NCBI GenBank assembly: GCA_013397695.1
Contig: VYZI01000391.1
Location: 541,542 to 605,541, forward strand
From: Centropus unirufus
Taxonomy: Eukaryota; Chordata; Aves; Cuculiformes; Centropidae
Length of the DNA stretch: 64,000 nt
Reading direction: 5' to 3'
The translations under genes and the position numbers were made by a program. Below, one piece after another: positions 12,657 through 25,600 of this stretch; the stretch's first letter is position 1; each line of letters opens with the position of its first letter. Below the pieces are notes generated by a model. It was given only the letters and a program-made list of their open reading frames with translations. It made no database searches and was not told the origin of the DNA.

Positions 12657-12893
12657 ATGGGACTCCAGACGTTTTTGCTTACTTTGCTCCTGGCGTTTTG
12701 CTCCATACCCTTGGATGATGCATCTGAAATAAAGCTGTGTATGGAGTCATGCTGTGGTAGGAAGGACAAAGCAGTATGTAAGAGAAGAGCTTTCCCTAAG
12801 GATCACAAAGAGAGACTGTTCACCCATAGGTACTGGTATGCAGCATCAAAGATCACAGCTTTTATCATGAAAACAGGCACCAGATGTATCTAG
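12657..12893 (+). other. Small signal-peptide-like ORF, uncertain
   Basis: A 78-codon frame whose first 22 residues look like a secretion signal: MGLQTFLLTLLLAFC is a hydrophobic core followed by SIPLDDAS. A Cys-rich stretch follows, with Cys at residues 28, 32, 33 and 41 and a basic KRR at 42-44. A donor-like GTATGTAAG sits after codon 39, so it could instead be a first coding exon that splices onward. The base at -3 of the ATG is T, which is a poor start context, although +4 is G. No defensin, WAP, Ly6 or colipase cysteine pattern fits. It may be a chance frame. Confidence 0.2.
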
Positions 12894-15800
12894 CCAGCAG
12901 AACGCAGAGCCAATCATACAGTGTTAAAGCTGAGGAACAAGAGAGGCTGCAGGAGCTGTAGAGCAAAATATTTGAGATATAGATGCAACAGCCAGAAACA
13001 TGCAGAGTGAATGAAATGTAAAACTCACACTGAGTCTGTGAGACTGGGTAAGCCAGATCTAGGAAGTGTGGAAAATAGACCAGCTTAAAGGTGGTCTATC
13101 CCTTAGAGAAGCAGGAAGGGTGTAGAGAGCATGTTGCAGATAAGTCATTCCAATAACATTGTCATGGGAGCAATAAGACCTCATTAAAAAACATTTTTAA
13201 GGACTTTGAAAGGTATTCAGCAAAAAAAAATGAATGTTTTTAATACCTCTTGTAAAAAATCAAGAGGTCAGCCATATTTTAAATTATGAGGAAGGAATTG
13301 TAACCATGGGTGGTATTGTTTGTATTTCTCTGACACTGCGGAACACTTGGGTATGGAGAGCACAGTAGCGTTACAGCTTTTGGTCCTCATTAATGGTTTA
13401 TGTAGGCTGCTATGAAGTGTGTGGGCTTCACGCAGGATTTCTCCCTAGACCTATAAAGACTAAATGTGTATTGCCGAGTTGTGTAACACTGGATTCCTTG
13501 ACCCTGGAGATAGATTCCTATTGTATGCATTTGTTTCCTAGCATAGGGTTTATTAAGAACAAATTGAACATTTAGAATGATCACATAGAGGACAATTTTG
13601 AAAAATTAAGAACAAAATTTGTCATCTCCAGCCACCAGATTAAACATGTTTATACTACTTCACCTGTATATCATGAGCACAGCTTATTTTATGTTTCTGA
13701 TTATTCTGAGTTTCATAGTCAAGGCCACGGTTAGTACAATGCAAGCATGTAACATAAGTCATGAGGTTTCTTTGGATAGGGCTTTTGGTGTTTTCTTAAC
13801 ATCAGGATACTCTACTTATCATACTCCCGTATCTCATAAATAATTGTATACACTGCAATGTAACCTCCCTAATCCCCTCAAAAAAATATAGAAATCCTAC
13901 TATTATAAAGAAATGACAAAAAAACTCATGGTCAGATAAACAACCCATCCACCTGCTTCATTGCATCCACTTTCCACACAGGATAGATGGTAGAATTATT
14001 GAGCTTATTGCCTCACTATAACATCAGAGCGTTTCTTCCTTTGAAAAGCTATTCAGTTAGCATTAATGCTCCTAAATTTGCTCTTCTACCCTCCTGGTTA
14101 TAAAAAGATAAAATCTACACGAATAGTACAGAGCTAAAACTATTGTCATCATTACTGGTTAAAAAGTCATGCTTTATATGAATTTAGTATTTAATTCTTT
14201 AATTTCTGTGCAACTGCTTTGTAATTCAGAGACTGTGCAGTCTGTCTTATCAGGTGACACTGTATCCAGGAAACTTCCAACAGAATGGATGTCCAGCCTA
14301 CTCACTAACCATAGCAAAAACCTGCCAGCTGTGACCACAATAGTGTCAGCTCTCCACAGCTGCACGGGGGATTAACCACAGGTCATCTAGAGCCTCCTTC
14401 CTGTCCTGCTGTTCTATAATTTCTATGACTGACCAAATACTTCATTTTAAACCAGGCTGATAAAATGCAACCCACGTGCCTAGTGCTGTGTGGTCAAGCA
14501 AATGCTGTGTGCTCACAAAAGCACTGCAGGCCTTAAGATGCAGCCTTTTTGCTTGGATGCAAAGTGTGGTGTAAAACCCAAAATGAGGCACGAATAGATG
14601 GATGGCTTCCTATAATTAGGATATTTCTTCATAGACGTCATGCTGGAAACTTCTGTATTTATATACAAACTAATTGCTTCAGTTCTCTATATAATCAGTG
14701 CTGATAACTTACTCTTTAATCCACCCAATGTTTGCAAGACCTCTTCTAACAATATTAACCCACTGGGTATGTTTGGAGGCTCTGGTGCATGGAGTAGAAG
14801 GAGAAAATTAATTATATTGGTAGTTCACAAATGTATCAGATAAGGAGAGCTAGCAGAGAATACCTCTCTTCATTGCACGGTACAGTTGCATCTGTTCATA
14901 CTCATCTGCTCATCCTGACACCCAGTCAAATCAAAGCTGTATATACACTAAAGGGCTACAGTATATATTATTGGAGGGACAGCATTACAGTCCATAAAGA
15001 GGATAATTTAGTGCACACTGCTATTGCTGACCAGCATCGCTACAACCACCACTAAAATATTCTCCTTAAAGACAGACTCTTGTTTTTAAAACCAACAGAA
15101 TATGGCTGAAATTGCCCAGCCACACAATAGATTCTTAGTGGCAAAAGCAGACTTTTAGACATGACATATGAAAGAGGCCTTTATGATCCCTCATTAAAGA
15201 AAAAATGTAGCACCCCAGGAACATGTGTGAATATATTCTCCAGCTCACCCACAGCCAACAGCTCCCATTCTGTTAAAGAGTAAAGCTCATCTAAGAACGT
15301 TAGTAAAAAACTAACTACTTTGATCTGTTATTTTGAGTCTGGAACAAAGAGTTTCTGAGCAGCATAACAAATCAGTTCACCCATATTACAGTATGTCAAA
15401 CATAATGTTGTCTTGAATATTTTTCATCTCCCAGGTCTGTATAGAATATGTCATACCCTCTACATCTTTTCTGGGCTATCGGGTATAGAACCTGACCTCT
15501 TTGCACAGTACAAAACAGGTACTAAGAAACTACAAGTTCCAAGTAGCTAATGCAGTGAGCTCCACATTCTCCACTTCTTTTATTTTATACTTAGCTGAGC
15601 CTATTATATTTCCTTAACTTAAAAAAATATTTTGTTAAGACTTAATCTTTATTTGAGCTCCATTCATGCCTCTTCTGCCTTCTCAAAAATGTTCCTGTGT
15701 TCATAGGTATGATACTTTCAGCTACGCATCAAAAACTAATAGATAAGACACTAAATACTGAACCCATAATGCACACAGTTCAGGACTATCAACATTAAGT

Positions 15801-18800
15801 ACTAGAAGAGTCTGCAGGAGTCATGAGGGCCTAGATTCTAGTGGCAATGATTTCTAACAGCTGGAACCTTCTTAGCATCCTAGCTTATTATTTTAATACT
15901 TCAGAAAGATTATTTTATCCGTTATAGATAGAGGATGATGTCCTGCATTAACAGCCGCAAGACAAAAAGCCTTTCACTTCCCACTGCTCCGAACAGAGTT
16001 GTGTCCCATCATTAAATTTAAGAGCCACTTACAAAGCATTCAGTACCTTGTGTTGTTCATGTAGAAACTTGCATTAAATTTAGTCGCTTCTGCTTATGGC
16101 CAGGCTGATGCATTAGGCATTTTCACTGCTAGAAACTGTCATGGCAGAAATGTCATTAATTCATTGAGGGGCAAGAATACTTTGCCTCCTCTCCTCCTCA
16201 CCACCCATTCCTATGTCCCTTTCTTGATCCCTGGGCAGACTTAAAGAGAATCTGCAAAGTCTTCAGTTGAAACATTTTTTGTAATAAATTAAAGATGTCC
16301 TTCAATTCTAAACAGAAAAAAAATCAAGAAGATATATTAGTGCTTCTTTGAGAAAGAAGAATTCAAACTTTTGGAGGGTTGTGCTTCTTTTATGCCAAAG
16401 CTACATCCAAAAACAGATGATCAAACACAAATTCGTGTTTTCTTGTACCACTGGGTGGCTTTTCTAATGTTGTAGACAGTTACAAAAGGTAAGCACTGAA
16501 AGAAAAATTAAAACAAATATTGAAAAAAACTTGGACTTAAATACATATTACTGCACTTATTGGCAAGAAGAAAAGAATTGGCAGAAAATAAGCATGAGAA
16601 TTCCTCTCCCTCTACACAGAACATTATGCTTTAAAATGTGTGTGCACCAGTTGCTACATTTTCTAATCTTGTCCTAGCAGTTTTCTGATGATGTCCTGAA
16701 GAGTTGATTCTTGCACCCTCTACTTGCATTGAAAAGTGTTTTACCTTCTGATTACTTCAAATCTAAGTCAAAGAAATTATTTGCAAAGTGTTCAGTAGCC
16801 TGATTACAGGAGTGAAAACCTTGCCTGCATCTTGCAAAGATCACTAGGGGTAAAAAATGCAATTTGTGTTCTGTGCTCTTTTTCTTTACTCTTTTTCTTT
16901 TTTTAACCTCTGAGAAGCACAAAAATCAAAAAGAGAAAATGTAAGTACCCAGTCCTCAATGCAAGTTAAAGTAATCTTGATGACAGACTTGCATCCTAAC
17001 CGCAGCTGCTGCAGCTGTCCCCGGGCACTAGTGCTATCTCAGAAGCTTCAAAGAGATTTCTTCCTCTCTCCCTCTCCATTGCAGAGCTATGGGTTAGGTA
17101 AAGAGTTACGGTCATACATGGAGACACACACACTCTTACTGACTGTTACAGTTGTGACTGTGACCTATTAGACACAATGCAATACAGCCACCCTTCCTAA
17201 CTTTGTGTCTCTTGCACAAAGTGCTTCCCTTCTGCCCTTGTATCACCATCTATATTAGCTTAACACTTGAGCTTCCTTCTGCAAGATCATTTCTACATGA
17301 TCTTCCCCATTTGTTCACATAGAATAAAGAGGCTTCAATGAAAGAGAAAAATTAAATTTAAAGACCTAATAAAAATTTATTTCATTATCAGTAGCAATAA
17401 CTACAATATTTTTAGCTGCCCAGTAAATTACAAACTTCCTTGTTCATTAACTCATAAAATAGACCAACACCTTTGAGTTCAGGCACTGTAAGTTGTAAGT
17501 CATAAGCCATAGAGCTCCTCATCTCTTCCACGCTATATAACTCAAAATCTGCTCTCTTCATTCAAAGCAGCTTTCTCATTACTTGATTCTGACATTTTTT
17601 CACCCAGTTCTTATCTGCTTTGCTTGTTTCCCATCAATTCCAGCCAGCAATCGCTTCTCTAAACCTCCTCCGACTTTATTCTAGACACTATATTCACCGT
17701 GCAGGTATGAACTGATGACAGGGGCTCAAAACATGATGTGTATCATAAAAAATACATTGCATTTGTTGAAGCTTTCCTTTTTGGACTAAGCATGACCTGA
17801 AATGGGAAAATATGTGTTTCTAATATTTCAGTCCACCCTGATTGATAAAAAAGCTTTGAGGTACTGTAAAGAAGTGCAAGGGAGGAGGAGGAAAAAGAGG
17901 AGCACCGACGAGAGCAATAAAAGTCTCCAAGAGGTTGTGCATGAATGACTGAAAAATGTCAGAATGAATATAACACCACAGGTTACAAACAGCTTGATTA
18001 GTTGAGAAAGGAAATTTTTCTTCTTATTATTGTACCTATTGAAATACTTGTATAAACATTAAAGAAAAAAGGAGGTGTACGGAGGCAGAGGGAAATGAAG
18101 TAATAGAGAGATCTTGAGTGTCATATTTAGTTCTGCTCACCAGTATGTTGAAGGGATATGAGAGCTCCTATTTTACTCCATTGCTATCAATTTACCTTTA
18201 CGACCCTGCCAAAGTCAAAGAATCATTCCAATTTTGATTTCTCTCTTCTTGGTGTCCTGAGAAAAATTACTCAAGAAGGGTTTTTCTCGTTGGTTTAGGC
18301 TTTATTATTTTTGAAAGAAGACTTCTCATTCTTCCCTCCCATTCATTCCTCTCTATCCCAGAGAGACTGATACTGAAATCAAGAAACAAGAGACACTGAA
18401 AACCCTGCTCTTTCTCTGGTTAGTCACTGCAGTAAAGAACATCCTCTGTGGTTTCCCTACTCTGCTGGAAAAAGGACATACACAAAGCTCGCCTGCAGAG
18501 ACAGTGCACAAAACTGAATCCCCACAGACACTTCAGACAAAAATGTATTTGGACAGGAGGAATCACATTATCAGCCTAAGGAGATAGTGATCATTTGGGA
18601 ATGAAGGAAACCCAAATCTCTGTACCACAACAAACAAATGAGATCACACTGTTATACCAGTCTCACCACCCAAATACAGCTCTTACACACTCTCTAATTA
18701 TTGATGAGAACTGGTCCCATGGAAGAAGCTATTTGGCCTTCTCAGGGTTCATCTAAGGGACATAGTGTTTACAAATATGGATTCACTTTCTCTGTTCAGT

Positions 18801-21136
18801 GGAAGTTGTTCACAGACAAAGAAAGGTTGGGTGCTGTCAATGATCACAATTTGTTTAGGTAACCTTTCTCTTTTACACTTTCCCAACTTGATTAATATAT
18901 CCTGATTTCAAACTATTTTTAACAAGCCATTTTTCTTCAACCAACGGGCAAATGCTTTTTCAAGAACACCATTCATCTAAATTATCCATCATTTTATAGT
19001 TTCCTGACAAGCCAAGACAGACTCTACCAGAGAAATAAAAACTATGGCTGATTAAATTAGACTGACTTATATAAAAAGAGTGCACTGAATGTTGAAGACC
19101 GCCAAAAGCAGTGGGTCTTAGTACTAGCTTTAGTTTTTTAAAGACTTATCCATAGTACAGGAGGATGCTGGGACCAGAAGAATTAGCAAAGCTAAGAAAA
19201 TCCTCTTTTCTTTTTAAATAGGATAAATGGAGGAATCTGAGAACAGCTAGATGTTCAGCCTCATGTTTTGTGTTTTTGCTGAATTCTTCTGAACATTAAG
19301 TAGCAACTTTGTCTAATGTCTCAAACTCAGTCTCTCCTGTCAGTGCAAAACCACCAGCAGCAGCCCAGATTTCTTTCTTGCTTGGCTGATGATTACTTAT
19401 GTTGACACTTGGTAGTACTCTGTCTTGTGAATAATTCAGGGATGATGACTTGTTCAGTGACTAACTCTGGAGGGTAAAATGAGATCTGACACTGCAACCT
19501 ACCTGTTTGTACTTCAAAGAATAGTTAATAAGCAGGATCATTCTGTTAAGCCTCAGGACTACTGAGAAGAAGCCTGAAACAGCAAAGAGGGTCTTTACCC
19601 AGCATTTTTCAGGAACATAAAGTTATTACCCGATTACCATAAATTAAGTATTTGATTGAAGTCTAGAACAATGTTGTTTATTTGCAAGCCACACAATTGG
19701 AAAAAAAAAAATAAATTTCTTTGCTAGAAATGAAGGAAGTGAAGGTCACGGATGCTTTCTGCTAGATCCAGCTATGTGCTGTAGAAAGGGCTGGTTACCA
19801 TGTTCTACTCTACCCTTTGCTGGAGGCAAAAACATCTACAGCTATGCCAGCTGAGCCCTTCAGCACTTTCTAATTTGTCCACACAAAACACTTATGTTAT
19901 CTTCAGCCATGGTTCAAGTCAACCTCTCTGGTATTACCTGAATTAGCAAACTAGACAGCACTTTCAGCACCTCCTCTAGAGGAAGTTTCTAAAGTGAGGT
20001 TAAGTTCCACGATGGATTCTGTCTCTTCAGGCTGAGAGCATCTAGAATGAAGGAATCAGTGGTGTGTGCCAGTGCTGCATGCTGTCTCTATCCTACATTG
20101 GAGTCTTTTTCCACAAAGCTTAACAAAGCCCTAGAGTGTGTTTTTTACAGTATTACTTGACCTCAGAAATACTAGCAGAAACACTAGGAACAATGAAATA
20201 TAGTTGAGGTCAGTAACATCTTCCAGCAACATAGCTGGATCCAGAAACCAAGTCTATGGAGGTCCTGGAGCCAAATACCAGGAGCCTGTAGCCCAACCTG
20301 AGAGAATACTGAATAGTGATAGAATACTGAATAGGTGAATTTTTTTCTGGGGCAGAGCTACAAGTCTCAGGACTTTGGTAACATGATGGGAAGTGAAGTC
20401 ATCAAAATATATTTGAAGGAAATATGCAAATCCCTCTTAGTGCCCTGGATTTTGGCAACACAAAACTATTGCTTCTCCACAAGATTTTCATAACAAAGAC
20501 ACCAAGTCCCTCCTTTTAGCTCACAGGGAAGGTTTCCAATGTAGTGAAGCACAGCAGTTTTATCCAGCCAGGCGGAGAGGTAGAAGGAAGATGGCATTTA
20601 TACTCCTAAACTTTCTATAGCACAATAGAGGGTAGAGAGCATAGAAGTAAGCACTTAGTTTGTTTAAATAAAAAGTAAAAAGGGATGCTAGTAAGACTGA
20701 CAGAATTAAAATGAGGTTCTGTAAACCTTGAAGAGGAGCTGTGACTGTCAAGCACTAGTAATAGCTCACTGTTAAAGGCTACTAAAACTTTCCCTGAAGG
20801 GCATCAATTTATCTGCATCAAAACCTTTCTCTACAGCATTAGAAACCCAGTATCATGAGCAGGACAGAGAAATCTGAAGCAAAACAGATAACAATCATTC
20901 AGCTGACAATTCTTATTTTAATGCCTCAGAGGCAGAGTCACATTAAAACCCAGCATCAATATTGAAAATTTTCATGCATAACGTGCATCCAGTTCTACTG
21001 ATCTACCCTTTCATAGCTGTAAATTTGCAGCTGCAAATATAAGCTGAAACTCAACTCAGTCAGGTTTTTCCCACTTCAGTTTTGACCTGCTCTGTGCTCC
21101 TAACATACTCATAAATGGTACTGGATCCAAAGGCTC
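12894..21136. other. Long AT-rich non-coding stretch
   Basis: No LINE, SINE or LTR could be recognised over 8 kb and no frame exceeds 74 codons. The interval is made of ordinary unique-looking sequence with short A and T runs, consistent with intergenic or large-intron DNA. Confidence 0.6.
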
Positions 21137-21592
21137 ATGAGAAGTGAGGAGATCAAGGGGAAGGGATCAAGCTATCGTTCACATAGCTGCAGAAGTACTG
21201 AGCTGACAAAAGCCCCTTTCAAGACCTTTCTTGACAAAGTTTCATCCCCAGCTCTGTCAGCTTCTGACAGTCTAGATTTGGGGAAGGACTCTGATTGCAA
21301 TTGCAAAAAAGACTCTCAAAGGTTTATTTTGGAAAGTGGAACCCTGAAGCAGCCTTTACAATCCAGCAACAAAACTTGGAATTATTACGTTTTAAAAGAA
21401 ATTACTATTTCCTGCCATGAGTTGGGTCTCACATCAGAAACAAGCCAACACTGCGGGGAGGCGAAGGTGGGCAGATGCTGCCGGACATCCTTCTCCAGAA
21501 GGGCAAAAAGGCAGGGCAAGGTGCTACCTAGCATGAAGCCTGAATGTGACTTGACAAATCCACCAGTGAAAGCTCCATTAAAGCTCATCTGA
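21137..21592 (+). other. 151-codon open frame, unrecognised
   Basis: This is one of the two longest open frames in the window; the other lies on the antisense of a CR1. It starts at an ATG and is Ser/Lys-rich, with Cys-bearing patches such as DSDCNCKKDS near residues 51-60 and VGRCCRTSFSRRAKRQGK near residues 111-128. There is no signal peptide, membrane segment or known domain. In 128 kb of two-strand AT-rich sequence about one frame of this length is expected by chance, and a 70-codon frame runs opposite. It is probably not a gene, but it merits a conservation check. Confidence 0.2.
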
Positions 21593-21874
21593 CACAAGGG
21601 ATTTGTACTTATTTAACATAAATAGTCTAAATGCCTTTTCTTCTTCATGTGACTGCACCTGATATAGATGGAAGTAACAAATATTTAGTAATAATGCACA
21701 GTCTTAATTGCTTCTCTCCAGCTGTTTCAAAACTACAGGATTTCAGCCCCCCAAGTTTACATGTACAGCTAGATTTCTTAATACATGTCACACATCCCAC
21801 AGGGCTATTGCCTCAATCAGAATAATGGTCAAATTAGTATCATAAGCTGAATAAAAATATTGTTCTGCACTGGC

Positions 21875-22105
21875 TGTCCTGGTTTCAGCTAGGATAAAAA
21901 CAATTTTCTTCTCAGTAGCTGCAGCATTTTAGGTTCAGTGAGAGAATAGAGTTGGTAATACCCGTTGTTTCCCTTTGTTGCTAGCTAATGCTTATGTTTA
22001 GCTGGGAGGGAATTAATTTTCTTCTCAACAGCTGTTATTTCACTAGGTTTTGGTATGAGAATAATGCTGAAAAATATTGATCTTTATAGTTGTGGTTAGG
22101 GAAAT
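21875..22105 (+). repeat. Partial duplication of the LTR 5' region
   Basis: The first about 120 bases of the LTR (21875-21996) resemble the next segment (about 21997-22105). Both contain AATTTTCTTCTCA(G/A)(T/C)AGCTG followed by a GTTTTGG/TTTAGG-type block and TGAGAATA. The copies have diverged, so the duplication is old, or it reflects a second related LTR that inserted or recombined at this point. Confidence 0.6.
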
Positions 22106-22653
22106 CAAGAACTTTTCTCAGTTTCTAATATCTTACAAGTAAGTGTATTAATTTGGGAGGAATAGAACCAGGGAAGCTGACCCAAACTGGTCAAAGAAAC
22201 TATTTCACATCATAGTGGAATGTCTTCCTCAGTATAAAGCAGGAAGTTTTCAAGTGACAGGCCCCTCTTTTCCTTGGATCTTGGTGGTCCCTTGCTCTTG
22301 GCACCCCTTGGTCTCTGGTTTCTGTGTGCTCCAAGGTCCACATCCACCTTCGGTGACCTCTGCACCAACTGTGACCTACATGCCCACTGGAACCGCTGTG
22401 CATGCCATATTCACCATCCAGCATTCACTGCTGGGAGCACACATTTTGCAATCCCTAACTGGAATTGCCTGAGTATAGTTTTGTGAATTTTAGTACTAGT
22501 AATTACATTATTCTTTTTTCATTGTTCTATTAAAATGGCTTTTATATCTACCTATGGGACTTTCTTTCCATTTCTGATTCTTTCCCTGCTTGGGGGACGG
22601 TGTGAGATCAGCTGCCTATTGTTTAGCTGCTGGAGAAGGTATAAATCAAGACA
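21875..22653 (+). mobile_element. Solo LTR of an avian endogenous retrovirus
   Basis: It begins TGTCCTGGTTTCAGCTAGGA and ends in AAGACA, giving the TG...CA termini of an LTR. Internal landmarks of this abundant bird LTR family are present in order: TTTTCTTCTCAGTAGCTG, GGTATGAGAATAATGCTGA, AGCTGACCCAAACTGGTCAA, the promoter-like region before CAGTATAAA, ATTAAAATGGC and the terminal TTTAGCTGCTGG block. No gag, pol or env remains beside it, so it is a recombined solo LTR. The 5' portion is present twice (see findings). No matching target-site duplication is visible (CTGGC before, GAGAA after). Reading frames inside it are spurious. Confidence 0.85.
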
Positions 22654-25600
22654 GAGAAGCTGAAGGTGATGGCAACTGAACTATGAGCAATTTCCCCAGT
22701 TCATTTTGTTGCTTTTGTCTACTAAATTAGACTAAAAATATGCTGAGAAGTGACACAGATTTCTTTAAATGTATCTGAATAGTTCTCACTTGTGTCTTAG
22801 AAATATCATTAGCACATGTTCTCTTCATAAATTCACAGCTTATGATAATAGAAAAAATAAAATCATAAGAACATACGAGAAATTCTGAAAACATGAAGCA
22901 AAAGCAGAAATATCAGCTTCCCATTGGTGAAAAATAGATAATGAAGAAAAAAAGACAAACTTGTAAAATCAACTGCCTACATGCTTCTGGTATACCACCT
23001 GCTCTGACAATAACTTTTAGACATCTCCATCTTCTATAGGGTCTTACTCTCCAACTAAACATCTTCTCTTCTTTGTCTGAACTGTGTACTCCTTGAGATA
23101 ACAAATACTTGTCTGTGAAGCATTGCATGGATACTACTGTAATATTAAATTGTGTCTACATCATTAATGGTGCCTATGCAAAGAGCAAGACAGTCCTCAG
23201 AGGCTTAACCAACCTTATTTTAAATTGAGCAAAACTACAGAAAAGGATGAAGGATAAACAACAGTATAATTCTTGAGTCTTTTCTACTGTATTGTACCAT
23301 GGTGTTTGCATCACATGGGGTTTTTTTTTTGCCTGTAACACCACGTCTACTTCCAATGTCAGAGGCTTCAACTGAAAGTGCAAGGAAAGAAATCTTTCAT
23401 AATGGAAAGACTTTGCAGAAAACACAGTTGAACCAAAAAAGCAAACAACTTGAACTTTGGGCATTTATCCTCATATGAACTTGCATAAGACCTTTTGATA
23501 TTTCCTCATTCATTGCACTACCTTAGGTTAGGATTTGCTGATATCAATTTGCCTTCAATACCAGATGACAGCGAAGGCTATTTTCTTCTACATGCTCTTT
23601 AATATATGGTTTCTGCACTGAATATATGAAAAATGTTTGTGAATCTCAAGTGCTTGTATGAATTTGCATTGTAAAGATGCATAGCAAGGGAATAAAGGAA
23701 GGCTGAGTGTAGGGAGACCAAATAATGCCAGCTTTCCTGATTGGCCTTAAGAAAATGCTTCTCAGATCTCTCTGCTTGCTTTAACGGAGCCATGTTAACA
23801 AGAACACCATGAAACACCAATTCTCTGAGGCTGCCCTCCATCACACAAGATGTCCACATGCTGATGCCCTCTGAGAAGCTCATTACGTCTGACTACATTA
23901 GCAGAATGATGACAGACCTAGATTCTGTCGAAATTTGCCATGGCAGAGCTGTGTGATGTAACACCTCCCCTGCAGACTGAGGAGTGTGGGAATTAAGGTA
24001 TACTATTAGGTCAGCTTTTTATATTTTTATCTAGGTAATTTTCACTGATGAACTACTTTGCTGTCTTCTCCTACCATGTCAGCCTTTTCATCTCTTTCAA
24101 TGCTGATTATCAGTGGTTGTTCTTGAATTGTGGGTAGAACAGAAAACTAGTCAAGATGACAGCCTGTACATCCTTGTGTGGATATCAGCTTCAGTGATTC
24201 TTGTATTATTTACTTCACTTACACATGCTAATAGTCTTAAAAGCACTATAAAAACAGATCAATGAACCAAACAGAAGGTTGTCTTTAGCCAGCTGCTGCA
24301 GTGTTCTATAATGGCACAGGGCAACTGGATGCATTATCTTCAGAGAAAAGTGACTGACAACCTATCCATACTACAGCACATGAAGATTCTACTTCACTGT
24401 CCTGTGGCAGTAATACTCAGCCTAACACAAAGTGTTCTCCTGCTTCTCACCTAGCCTTGCCTGGAAACATTTACAAGTAAGGCCAAGGTTGTATCATCAA
24501 CTGTATAGTGTCCCACCAGCACAGCTGTTTCTCTGCTTTCCTGGTTCTCTGCTTTCTCTGCCAAAACATAAGTCCTTACTAATGTACTGGAGATTCAAGC
24601 TGGAAGTGCAATGTGACAGAAACCCATTCAAGAGCAGACTAAGCATAAACTTTCTGGACTGGAAAAACTACTAGAAATGGCCATCATTCCCACTCACAAC
24701 ATCTCTCTCCAAGGTACACACTAGCCATAGAAAGCAGCAGCAGTATGGGTAGAGTCCTCATTGCTCAGGCTAGTATAGTTGATGTCATACCCAACACGGG
24801 GAAAAGATCATCAACTATGCTCAACAGATTCAACACCTTTGCCAGCACCTGCTTTGGTTAGCGTCTTGAATTGGCTCTGAGAAGGGTTTTGTGTTCCAAG
24901 AATAAATCCTTGGCACAGAGTACATCCTAGCTTCCTAGAAATGCTGATACTTATCCATACTGCATAGGCAGCCTAGAACTGGTGTCAGCCAAGCAGGCGG
25001 ATGACCGTTCTACTGAAAACCGTCTTCAAAGAAAATTAAAACCTCAGCCAGGTATACACTGGCTTCAATTTTTAAAAGTCCCTGTCATGCTTGATGGAAA
25101 GTTCCAGTTGGGGACCAAACACTTCCATCCACCAGTTAAGTAAAATATAATCAGTTCCAATGATCTCTGTCCAGTGAGATGGGTTCAACTAATCCTGGTC
25201 TCTCCAATGAGATGGGACCAACTCTGTAGATCATAGAAGAGTTACCTTTTGGTCTATTCTGTTCTGTCTCTCAGGTGATGTCAGCCAGAGGACCAGCAGT
25301 GATATCTTCTTTTGCCTTCTAGCAGCAGAAAAAGAGCTGAACAGAAAGCACTCGTGACCTGGACTGCATTTGAACTGGAATCTTATGTTGTACAAAGACT
25401 CTCCACAGATGCAAGCAGTACCATGCCCTACTTAGAGCTAAAAATCAATCTTTCCTATACACAAACTTGGAAGTTTACCTGCATTGTACACTGTCCTGAT
25501 TTTTCCTTGCATGTCCAGTACAAAATCAGATGAATGGAAACTTAAACAGATACAGAAACACAGGTTCAAAGCACACCACATAAGCAGAAATACAGAATTA

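Noticed and set aside
19436..19492. Box C/D snoRNA-like spacing (ATGATGA ... TCTGA)
   Set aside because: The flanks do not pair into a terminal stem and no convincing internal D'/C' boxes are seen.
22200..22486. Frames of 70-85 codons on both strands
   Set aside because: They fall entirely inside the solo LTR at 21875-22653, which is not coding.
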